Source: Evansella caseinilytica (GTDB lineage: Bacteria; Bacillota; Bacilli; Bacillales; Salisediminibacteriaceae). Taken from it: 64,000 nt of DNA. The notes beneath the pieces are model-generated. The model was not told the origin of the DNA. It worked only from the letters and a program-made list of their open reading frames with translations, and ran no database searches. Below, piece by piece: positions 24,948-32,944 of this stretch; the first letter of the stretch is position 1, and every line of letters starts with the position of its first letter. The DNA lies in contig NZ_FNPI01000021.1 of assembly GCF_900107275.1 (NCBI RefSeq), positions 1-64,000 of the forward strand, read 5' to 3'. The position numbers and the translations under genes are program-made.

Positions 24948-24982
24948 AAGCTGTGGGTTCCCCGACTCACAGCTTTATTTTC
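24948..24982 (+). terminator. Terminator after the second paralog
   Basis: AAGCTGTG (24948-24955) pairs with CACAGCTT (24968-24975) over a 12-nt loop, followed by TATTTTCGG; 33 bp beyond the stop. Confidence 0.75.
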
Positions 24983-25068
24983 GGGAAAAATATACATTCT
25001 GTATGCTAGTTCTGCCGCGCTCTCAGTGAAAAAGTATTGCATTCAAAAGAAAATATTAGTAACATGTA

Positions 25069-25083
25069 ATGTAAGCGCTTGCA
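25069..25083 (+). promoter_or_regulatory. cre (CcpA) site upstream of the pullulanase gene
   Basis: ATGTAAGCGCTTGCA matches the cre consensus WTGNAARCGNWWNCA at all 15 positions. It lies about 330 bp upstream of the start codon, at a possible promoter, and predicts glucose repression. Confidence 0.7.
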
Positions 25084-25314
25084 TTATGGATTGCAGCAAG
25101 CCGCTGCTTCCTTCTTTCCGCTTCCATACATACAACTCATCGTTTGATAAATAACATGCGTTTTACATAGTTCTTTATTTTTCACTCACAGCACTTACAG
25201 TTCTATACGACGGAGCAAGACAAGGTTGCTAAAGCTGCTTTTGTCCGTGCCGCATCGAATAATCATGGGAATATGCATGCTCTCTCCAGCGGATAGAAAA
25301 TTTTATCGTTGTCG

Positions 25315-25329
25315 ATGCAAACGTTTGCG
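25315..25329 (+). promoter_or_regulatory. Second LacI-family operator, MalR/CcpA type
   Basis: ATGCAAACGTTTGCG contains the perfect palindrome GCAAACGTTTGC, which is the known core of MalR-type maltose-regulator operators in Bacillota and also close to cre (14 of 15 positions). It lies 84 bp before the pullulanase start. Confidence 0.65.
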
Positions 25330-25412
25330 CAAAAAAGAAGGCGGGAATTCCCAAAAAAAGCGAAACACTAAACTGCTTTTCATAAAATCTACAAAAAGGA
25401 GTTGGGGTAATA

Positions 25413-28400
25413 TTGAAAACCCATGTGATGAAAGCTGCTCTGTTAACAGTAATATTCGTTATGTTGTTTTCTCTCGGGCACATTCCGGCGTCTTCCAGCA
25501 GCAGTGCAGAACCGTTGACAAAAACGGAAGTGCAAATAAGCGAGATCCCTGAAAACACGGTGAGAATTCATTATCAGAGAGAGGATAACAATTTTGCCGG
25601 TTTAGGGTTGTGGCTGTGGGAGGACGTTGCCGCCCCTTCGCAAAATTGGCCGTCAGGCGGGACACCGTTTATCGAAGAACAAGTTACTGATTATGGCGCT
25701 TATCTCGATATTGAATTAAAAAAGGATGCCCGTAAACTAGGATTTCTTGTGTTAAATACTACTACCGGGGACAAAGACGGGGAGGATAAAAATGTAGAAC
25801 TTCTTTCTCCACAAATGAATGAAGTCTGGATAAAGCAAGGCTCCGATGAAGTTTTTCTTGCCGAGCCGGCGGAACTTCCGGAAAATACGATGCGAATTCA
25901 TTACCAACGGGAAGACGGGAACTATGATGGCTGGGGAACATGGATTTGGGGCGATGCAGCCGTTCCTTCCGAAAAAGCAGGCGAATGGCCGGATGGTGCA
26001 ACAACTGCAGCTGGAGTTGGAAAGCATGGCGTTTATTTCGATGTGGAAGTAAAAGAAAATGCTGAAGAAATCGGCTTCTTGTTTGTAAATAAAGCAACTG
26101 CCGATCAAACGATGGATTATCGTTTTTCCATGCTTCAGGAGCATCGGCAGCTTTTTGTGAAAGACGGGGATGCTGCCGTGTATACGAACCCATACGGCTC
26201 CATTCCGGCAGTTCTGCTTTCTGGGGAATTGCTCTCGGAAACAAAAATACAGCTTCGTTTTTCCTCGACTAAAGAGTTGACGGCAGACGTACTGAAACAG
26301 ACGTTGACTGTTGCTGACAAGGACGGAAATGACGTGATGATTGACAGTGTGTCGGTAAAAAATAACAATCTTGCCGAGCTCCATGGTGTTTTTGACTTGA
26401 CGATGGCTCCTTTTTATATTACGTACGGAGAACGTACGGTCACAGCTGACGGAGGATGGAGATTGCTGGATGAAATGTATGGCTATGACGGAGAATTGGG
26501 AGCAACGCTACACGGGGATGGTACAGCGTTGTTGAAGCTGTGGTCACCGACGGCGGACAGTGTTTCCGTTGTTTTATATGATAAGCACGATCAACATGAG
26601 CTGATAGCAACGGATCTTCCCATGACATTAGGAAGCCGCGGTGTCTGGGAAATTACATTGAACAAAGAGAATACTGGTTTGGATAGTTTACGAGGGTTTT
26701 ATTATCATTATAAGATTACTCACGGCGAGGAGACGAAGCTGGCGCTTGATCCTTATGCCAAATCGATGGCGGCTTGGATTAATCCGGAAAGGGGCGGGCA
26801 ATATCCGATCGGCAAGGCTGCCATCGTTGCTCCATCTTCCGTTGGTCCGAAGCTGAGCTTTGCTGAAATCGACGGGTTTGAAAAAAGAGAAGATGCCGTC
26901 ATTTATGAGGTCCATGTAAGGGATTTCACCTCCGATCCGGATATTGAAGCCGAACTCAACGCTTCATTCGGCACTTTCACTGCTTTTATCGACAAGCTGG
27001 ATTATATCGAATCGTTAGGCGTGACACACATTCAACTTTTACCGGTAATGAACTATTACTGGGTGGACGAAACAGCCGGTGGTGAAAGAATGTCGGGGTA
27101 TTCTTCTTCGGGCAACAATTATAACTGGGGTTATGATCCGCACAGCTATTTTTCTTTGACCGGCATGTACTCGGAAAATCCTGATGATCCGGAATTAAGA
27201 TTACAAGAATTTAAGCTGATGATTGATGAGATTCACCGCCGCGGGATGGGAGTCATACTGGACGTTGTCTATAACCACACGGCGAAGGTGGAAATTTTTG
27301 AGGACTTGGTGCCTCACTATTATCACTTCATGGATGCGGATGGGACGCCGCGAACAAGCTTTGGCGGCGGTCGTCTCGGGACTACGCATCAGATGGCAAG
27401 AAGAATTGTTGTCGATTCGATTGCGTATTGGACGGAAACCTATAAAGTGGACGGATTCCGTTTCGATATGATGGGAGATCATGACGCAGAAACGATTCAA
27501 TTGGCTTACGAAAAGGCAAAAGAAATAAATCCTGATGTCATTATGATCGGGGAAGGCTGGCGAACGTTTGTCGGCGATGAAGGCGATTCTGTCATGCCGG
27601 CGGATCAGGACTGGATGCAGCATACGGAAAGTGTGGGCGTTTTCTCCGACGACTTCCGGAATGAGGTGAAGTCGGGGTACGGTCATGAAGGCGAACCGCG
27701 GTTTATTACCGGCGGCGCAAGAAAGGTGGCACGGATTTTTGATAATTTGAAAGCGCAGCCACACAATTTCACGGCCTCCGATCCAGGTGACGTTGTTCCA
27801 TATATTGAAGCTCATGACAATTTAACCCTTCACGATGTCATTGCCATCGCCATGAAAAAAGATCCTGATGATCATCAGAAAGAAATTCATAAGCGCATTC
27901 GCATCGGGAATACGCTGGTATTGACATCACAGGGTACGGCATTTATTCATGCCGGTCAGGAATACGGACGCACGAAGCAGTTTCGCGAGGAGACAAATAC
28001 AGCACCGTATAAATCGACGTATGGAACGGATGAACATGGGAACCCGTTTGTTTATCCATATTTTATCCATGATTCGTATGATTCCTCCGACGCCGTGAAC
28101 AAATTTGATTGGGCAAAGGCTACCGATTCCGAGAAGTATCCGATTCATACTCATACCAGAGAATATACTGCCGGACTGATCGCGTTAAGAAGGTCGACGG
28201 ATGCTTTTCGCCTTGGTGCACAAGAGCTTGTAGAAACTAATGTCACACTCGTGGATGTGCCGGAAATCAGTGAGGAGGATGTCGCCATTGCTTATCGCAA
28301 CGAAGCAACAAATGGGGATGCATATTACGTTTTTGTGAATGCGGATATTGAAAAAAGGACATTTACGCTTAAGGAGGACATCACTGTCGGTGAAGTGTTG

Positions 28401-28838
28401 GCAGACAGCGATGAGGCAGGAACAACGGAGGTCTCAACCAGATCAGGCTTTGACTTGACTCCTGAAAAAATAACGATTGATCCGCTGATGACAGTGATTG
28501 TCAAGCTGTCTGCGGAGGAAGAGAATCCGGTTGATCCCCTTGATCCGGCAGATCCCGACGATTCGGATGTACCTGAGAAGAACCCTCCGCAGCAGCCGGA
28601 CAAAGGCATGGGGGATGGAGAGAAGCCAGAGGAACCATCCGGAACCGATCCGGCAGGAAACGCCGGAAAATCAAACAGCGGGAAAAGCGAAGCCGGGGAA
28701 ACGGCAGGCAGCGGCGACGAGAAACTTCCTGAAACCGCTACATCATTTTACAGTTGGCTGCTTACCGGCATCGCGCTTTTCCTTTTAGGCAGTGCTGCTT
28801 ATTTTGTTCAAAAAGGAAAACCATCCGGAAACAACTGA
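25413..28838 (+). CDS. Cell-wall-anchored type I pullulanase
   Basis: Hydrolyses alpha-1,6 bonds of pullulan and branched starch outside the cell. 1141 residues from a TTG with AAGGAG 11 nt upstream. Signal peptide about 1-30. Two CBM41/PUD starch-binding modules ('ENTVRIHYQREDNNFAGLGLWLWED' near 45 and 'ENTMRIHYQREDGNYDGWGTWIWGD' near 155), a linker domain and a CBM48-like part (about 365-460) precede the GH13_14 domain. The pullulanase signature is 'YNWGYDPHSYF'. The catalytic motifs are D617VVYNH, 'GFRFDMMG' with nucleophile Asp685, 'MIGEGW' with acid/base Glu714 and 'EAHDN' with Asp802. A Pro/Asp/Gly-rich linker and the sorting signal LPETATSFYSW (from 1105), hydrophobic helix and short tail follow. 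It forms an operon with the next gene, 16 bp away. Confidence 0.96.
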   Translation: MKTHVMKAALLTVIFVMLFSLGHIPASSSSSAEPLTKTEVQISEIPENTVRIHYQREDNNFAGLGLWLWEDVAAPSQNWPSGGTPFIEEQVTDYGAYLDIELKKDARKLGFLVLNTTTGDKDGEDKNVELLSPQMNEVWIKQGSDEVFLAEPAELPENTMRIHYQREDGNYDGWGTWIWGDAAVPSEKAGEWPDGATTAAGVGKHGVYFDVEVKENAEEIGFLFVNKATADQTMDYRFSMLQEHRQLFVKDGDAAVYTNPYGSIPAVLLSGELLSETKIQLRFSSTKELTADVLKQTLTVADKDGNDVMIDSVSVKNNNLAELHGVFDLTMAPFYITYGERTVTADGGWRLLDEMYGYDGELGATLHGDGTALLKLWSPTADSVSVVLYDKHDQHELIATDLPMTLGSRGVWEITLNKENTGLDSLRGFYYHYKITHGEETKLALDPYAKSMAAWINPERGGQYPIGKAAIVAPSSVGPKLSFAEIDGFEKREDAVIYEVHVRDFTSDPDIEAELNASFGTFTAFIDKLDYIESLGVTHIQLLPVMNYYWVDETAGGERMSGYSSSGNNYNWGYDPHSYFSLTGMYSENPDDPELRLQEFKLMIDEIHRRGMGVILDVVYNHTAKVEIFEDLVPHYYHFMDADGTPRTSFGGGRLGTTHQMARRIVVDSIAYWTETYKVDGFRFDMMGDHDAETIQLAYEKAKEINPDVIMIGEGWRTFVGDEGDSVMPADQDWMQHTESVGVFSDDFRNEVKSGYGHEGEPRFITGGARKVARIFDNLKAQPHNFTASDPGDVVPYIEAHDNLTLHDVIAIAMKKDPDDHQKEIHKRIRIGNTLVLTSQGTAFIHAGQEYGRTKQFREETNTAPYKSTYGTDEHGNPFVYPYFIHDSYDSSDAVNKFDWAKATDSEKYPIHTHTREYTAGLIALRRSTDAFRLGAQELVETNVTLVDVPEISEEDVAIAYRNEATNGDAYYVFVNADIEKRTFTLKEDITVGEVLADSDEAGTTEVSTRSGFDLTPEKITIDPLMTVIVKLSAEEENPVDPLDPADPDDSDVPEKNPPQQPDKGMGDGEKPEEPSGTDPAGNAGKSNSGKSEAGETAGSGDEKLPETATSFYSWLLTGIALFLLGSAAYFVQKGKPSGNN

Positions 28839-28854
28839 GGAGGAGAGAGATACT

Positions 28855-31680
28855 ATGCAAAGCAAAAACCGGAAACGAAGAATATCTATGTTTCTGATAT
28901 TGATATTGATGATGCTTCTCAACATATTCACGCTGTCTATGTCAACAATTGCAGAGGATGACAATGTGCTTACCAGTGAAGCGGATGCTGTTGCTGCCAT
29001 CACGGATTCCGTACCGCCGCATATCCGGCTTGCCTATGAACGTTCGGATCAGAATTATAATGGCTGGGACGTGTGGGTGTGGGGAACCGGTGCGAAAGAC
29101 GACAATATTGATTTTACAAGCTTGCTAGATGGCAGAGCGATTGCTGAAATCGGGGTAGGCCCGGATGCGGAGCGCGTCGGTTTTATTATCCGTAAGGAAA
29201 ACTGGACCGACAGAGAGCCCGGCGGCGACCGGTTTATCGAAGTAAGCAAAAGCGATCCGACTACAAAAGTGTTCGTTAAAAGTGGTGAAACACAATTTTT
29301 TACCGTCCCGTCCGTAACAGCACCGGAAGTCAACGACGGAAACGCTGTGATACACTTCCGAGACAAACAGTTGTATTTGCAAGATGAAATGTCCCGGATT
29401 GACAAAGTGGAACTGAGTATTTTAGACAGCCGATACGAAATGGTGAAGGAGGAAGAAAACGAGCGCTTCGTGTACACATATGAAAACCTGCCATTCGGAG
29501 ATCATGAATATACATTTTTCGTCACGATGGATGGGGAAGAAGTAGAAACGGAGGAGCAATACTTCTCGGGGGTTGTCTCTTATTATCAGCCTGAAATCGT
29601 GATCTCCGGTACGGTGTCCCCCGAAGTCATTGACTATCGGCAAAATGCCGTTCTGACACTCGATATTGTGACTGACGATAATGTCGGAATTCGTGAGCTT
29701 TATGTCGACTTGTCGGAGCTTGGCGGTGAAAACAAAGTCGTTATCGACCCGGAATTGCAAGCGGTTTCAATTGCTGTTGAACACGCTGTCACAGCAGGGG
29801 TGAAAACGCTCCCGTTGACCGCTGTCGATGCTTACGGAAACGTGCATGCCGGTGAAGCAAGCGTAACGGTTAAAGCCCGCGAATTCAGCAGTGAGGATGA
29901 TTTTGACTGGGATGAAGCAATCATTTATTTTTTGTTGACGGATCGATTTTTCAATGGAAATCCGGCAAACGATGATCCGTACAGTGTCGGTTATGATAAA
30001 AACGATCCGGGAGTATACCAGGGTGGAGATTTGAAAGGGATTACAGAAAAGCTGGATTATTTGTATGAACTAGGTGTCAATACGATTTGGATCAATCCGA
30101 TTGTCGAGAACATTGCGTATGATGTGCGGCATCGTGATGATCCGCATATTACGCCATACTACGGTTATCACGGGTACTGGACCAGTAATTTCAGCGAGTT
30201 GAATCCTCACTTCGGAACGATGGAAGAGTTCCATGAGCTGATTGATGAAGCGCATGAGCGCGGGATGAAAATAATGGTTGATGTCGTTCTGAATCATACG
30301 GGCTACGGATTAAAGGAGGCGGATGGCTCGCTGGATGACGGTTCCATTCCACATTTTCCGACAGACGAAGACAGGGCCAGATTCGCCGGAATGCTGCGGG
30401 ATGGCGGCAGCGATACGGTTCGAGGAGAACTCGCGGGGTTACCTGATTTCATTACAGAATATCCGGCAGTTCGGGAGCAGGTTATTGAATGGCAGACGCA
30501 ATGGCTTGAAAAATCAAGAACGCCAAAAGGGAACACGATTGATTATTTCCGGGTGGATACGGTAAAGCATGTGGAAAATACGACTTGGATGGCATTTAAA
30601 AACGCGTTGACTGCGGAAATGCCGGAATTTAAAATGATCGGTGAATCTTGGGGAGCAGGTCCCCGGGACGACCATGGTTACTTACGTTCCGGAATGATGG
30701 ATTCCCTGCTTGATTTTGATTTTAAGGATCTGGCTCGGGAGTTTGTCAATGGCCGTATTCAGTCAGTGGAAAACCGCTTGCAGGCTCGCAACGAATTCAT
30801 CGATAACACGGCAATGCTCGGACAATTCTTAGGTTCCCATGATGAAGACGGCTTCCTCTATCCATTTCATGATGACACCGATAAGGCTGGAAAGCTGATG
30901 GCGGCTGCTTCTTTGCAGCTGACAGCGAAGGGGCAGCCGGTGATTTACTACGGAGAAGAGCTTGGTGTATATGGTTCTGCCAATTATCCTTATTATGAAA
31001 ATCGCTATAACATGCCTTGGGAGCAAGTGGAAAACAATGATGTACATGTACACTATACAAAAGTGATCAACGCTCGTAAGCAGTTTTCTCAAGTTTTTTC
31101 AAAGGGAACGCGGGAAATGCTTGCAGGCTCCGACGAAGCGGGCTATAACGTTTTTGCCAGAGAATATGCCGGGGAAACGGTGATTGTCGGGATAAATACG
31201 AAAAATGAAGCAGCGGAGGTGACAGTGGCCGTTCCGTTCACAGTCGGGGAACCAATCGTTGATGTGTACAGCGGGGAAAGGGTGACGGTTGATGACAACG
31301 GCAAGGTGACTGTCGCCCTTCCAAGTATACAGGAAGGCGGTACATTTATTCTCACGGCGGAAGCAGCTTCCACAGATCCGGAGGAAGGTGGAGAGGAATC
31401 GGAGACGCCGGGATCACCGACACCGGGGGGCGAGGTGGATGAGACAAAAGAACCTTCATCCGAGCACGGAAACAGCTTACGCACAAGCGGGCCTGGATCA
31501 ATCTCCGGTACGATGGAGAACGGCAATGATCCAGCAAATGAGCTGCAGGCGGACCAAATGAAAGCGGCGTTGCCTAATACAGCGACGACAATGTATACCT
31601 ATCTTTTTCTTGGCTTGGCTTTTCTGACAATCGGGACCGTTTTGTATATTGTCAGGCGCGGAAAAGAACGGCTGGAATGA
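28855..31680 (+). CDS. Cell-wall-anchored GH13 alpha-amylase with starch-binding module
   Basis: 941 residues from the ATG at 28855, 7 nt behind GAGGAGGAGAG; longer in-frame ATGs lie inside the pullulanase gene. Signal peptide about 1-40. A CBM41/PUD module ('HIRLAYERSDQNYNGWDVWVWGTG', about 60-160) and two beta domains precede the GH13 barrel, which starts near 370 ('DEAIIYFLLTDRFFNGNPANDDPYSV'). Catalytic motifs: D476VVLNH, 'YFRVDTVKHV' with nucleophile Asp568, 'MIGESW' with acid/base Glu597 and 'GSHDED' with Asp663. 'GGDLKGITEKLDYLYELGVNTIWINPI' and 'YHGYWTSNFSELNPHFG' are alpha-amylase marks. A Gly/Pro/Glu-rich linker leads to the sorting signal LPNTATTMYTYLF (from 906), helix and RRGKERLE tail. 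It works with the pullulanase on starch at the cell surface. Amylopullulanase activity is possible. Confidence 0.95.
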   Translation: MQSKNRKRRISMFLILILMMLLNIFTLSMSTIAEDDNVLTSEADAVAAITDSVPPHIRLAYERSDQNYNGWDVWVWGTGAKDDNIDFTSLLDGRAIAEIGVGPDAERVGFIIRKENWTDREPGGDRFIEVSKSDPTTKVFVKSGETQFFTVPSVTAPEVNDGNAVIHFRDKQLYLQDEMSRIDKVELSILDSRYEMVKEEENERFVYTYENLPFGDHEYTFFVTMDGEEVETEEQYFSGVVSYYQPEIVISGTVSPEVIDYRQNAVLTLDIVTDDNVGIRELYVDLSELGGENKVVIDPELQAVSIAVEHAVTAGVKTLPLTAVDAYGNVHAGEASVTVKAREFSSEDDFDWDEAIIYFLLTDRFFNGNPANDDPYSVGYDKNDPGVYQGGDLKGITEKLDYLYELGVNTIWINPIVENIAYDVRHRDDPHITPYYGYHGYWTSNFSELNPHFGTMEEFHELIDEAHERGMKIMVDVVLNHTGYGLKEADGSLDDGSIPHFPTDEDRARFAGMLRDGGSDTVRGELAGLPDFITEYPAVREQVIEWQTQWLEKSRTPKGNTIDYFRVDTVKHVENTTWMAFKNALTAEMPEFKMIGESWGAGPRDDHGYLRSGMMDSLLDFDFKDLAREFVNGRIQSVENRLQARNEFIDNTAMLGQFLGSHDEDGFLYPFHDDTDKAGKLMAAASLQLTAKGQPVIYYGEELGVYGSANYPYYENRYNMPWEQVENNDVHVHYTKVINARKQFSQVFSKGTREMLAGSDEAGYNVFAREYAGETVIVGINTKNEAAEVTVAVPFTVGEPIVDVYSGERVTVDDNGKVTVALPSIQEGGTFILTAEAASTDPEEGGEESETPGSPTPGGEVDETKEPSSEHGNSLRTSGPGSISGTMENGNDPANELQADQMKAALPNTATTMYTYLFLGLAFLTIGTVLYIVRRGKERLE

Positions 31681-31693
31681 CGGCGCGATAAAT

Positions 31694-31720
31694 TGGAGCC
31701 ATTGCCTTTTTGAACACGCG
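31694..31720 (-). repeat. Repeat family B, end fragment B3
   Basis: GGAGCCATTGCCTTTTTGAA followed by CACGCGCTT is the right end of a B element in minus orientation, 14 bp after the amylase stop; the rest of the element is missing. Confidence 0.75.
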
Positions 31721-31728
31721 CTTCAAGT

Positions 31729-31768
31729 GGTTGTTCAACATTGTCTCGTTAGCCGTTGTTGAACAACC
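31729..31768 (+). repeat. Perfect 12-bp inverted repeat downstream of the amylase gene
   Basis: GGTTGTTCAACA (31729-31740) pairs with TGTTGAACAACC (31757-31768) over a 16-nt loop. No T-run follows, so it is not a standard terminator. The arm contains GTTCAA, as in repeats A and B. Confidence 0.6.
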
Positions 31769-31792
31769 GCGAAGACGTCATACTGTTTTGTG

Positions 31793-32226
31793 AACGCGTA
31801 TGCTTCCTGCTTCCGGCGTAGGAAATGGTGATAAATATTGCGGACTGTTTTTTCATTCACTCCGATGCTTGGCGGCAACCGCGACGAAGGTATTGCGAAG
31901 CGGTTGCCTTTCAACAGCTTGTACCAGCCGTTTCGTTATCTTCCGATTGTCATCAACGCTATGGAAGATTTCTACAAAGTGACATGACATTCTTTGCACT
32001 TGCAACGCTTCCGCTGAATCACCAATTCTACCAGTTTGTTTTTAAGCGGTTTGTCTAGTACAATTTGTTGTCGATGGCCGTGCTTATAAAAATTTGCCGG
32101 ACATCCGCAATGCGGGCAGGCGCGAGGCGGTGATGTTTTTACCAGCTCTACCCGGATAACTGTTTCCTCTTCTGCGATTTTTCCAATTAGATGAAGCTCC
32201 TCCAGACCGTGTAAAACGTTTTTCAT
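31793..32226 (-). pseudogene. ISL3-family transposase remnant
   Basis: From the ATG at 32226 the minus strand reads 84 residues with the ISL3 zinc-finger N-terminus 'ACPHCGCPANFYKHGHRQQIVLDKPLKNKLVELVIQRKRCKCKECHVTL', then a stop. In another frame it continues 'DDNRKITKRLVQAVERQPLRNTFVAVAAKH', and in a third 'IGVNEKTVRNIYHHFLRRKQ', both standard ISL3 transposase segments. So the gene has at least two frameshifts and ends after about 140 of about 400-430 residues, before any of the catalytic acidic residues. No terminal inverted repeats were recognised. It is dead. Confidence 0.85.
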
Positions 32227-32944
32227 GATTTTTTTCCCCAGGCATTACCGTCTATTTATTTTCCCAAAAAGAGATTAGAAGGAAGAAGAAATCGGAGACG
32301 AAGAAAATCACGCAAACCGCAGGCCCATCTGAGGTGACATCCTCTCAGTCGGAGACACTCGAGTCACATTCGCGCGAACCGTAATCAAAATGACCGGACT
32401 CGATCTGAGAGCATTTGGGAGCATGAGCGAGTCTGAGTCCGGCACATCTGAACCGTAACCTTCTTGACGACAAAGCTGCAAAAAACGGACTTTGCATTTA
32501 AACTGGATTTAGAGAGTACCGCAGTTCATTTTTTACTTTTCAAGATATAGTGTGCCCATTTCTTTTCCGCCCAGGAAGGGAGAGATAAGAAGATCCCTAA
32601 ACCGTCGACTAGATTTCGTGTCAACAAAGTGCTTTGAGACGCTTCTGCTGAGATTTCTAACGTCATCCTTTCTGAGCTGGTGTGAATGTATAAAACCTGC
32701 TATTTTCGCGGATAAAGATAATAAAACCTGCTTTGCGGCGAACTGTATCATTGCTTTGGAGCCATTCCTAATTGTGTGTAGAAAGACGGTGAAGTGCCGC
32801 CGTGTGCAGCATTTCCGAAAGAAGTTTTCAAGATTTTATTATTTCGCTGCCAATTTTTACGAATTCACAGCTGCTATCTTGCTGTTTTCATGTTCAGGTA
32901 AACAGATGATCCAATGTAAAAAATGATTGTGGGAGGGGTGCAGT
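32227..32944. other. Intergenic region upstream of the SIR2-like gene
   Basis: About 720 bp. It contains repeat C (inverted) at 32335-32465. From 32500 to 32900 both strands have short open frames, but none has a ribosome binding site or recognisable domain. A decayed gene is possible. Confidence 0.4.
32335..32465 (-). repeat. Repeat family C, copy 3 (inverted)
   Basis: Read on the minus strand: GGTTACGGTTCAGATGTGCC, GGACTCAGACTCGCTCATGC, then GTCCGGTCATTTTGATTACG and GTTCGCGCGAATGTGACTCG. It has the same order as copy 2. Confidence 0.7.

Larger units (their letters stand above)
24983..25412. other. Long leader/promoter region of the starch-enzyme operon
   Basis: About 430 bp without a gene, holding two LacI/CcpA-type operators (25069 and 25315) listed separately. 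A TTGCAT (25037) and a TAACAT (25060) with 17 bp between them could form a promoter overlapped by the first operator; this is a weak call. Confidence 0.45.

Noticed and set aside
32552-32926. 124-codon open frame upstream of the SIR2-like gene
   Set aside because: Composition rich in Cys/Phe, no ribosome binding site, no recognisable motif; the opposite strand is equally open.
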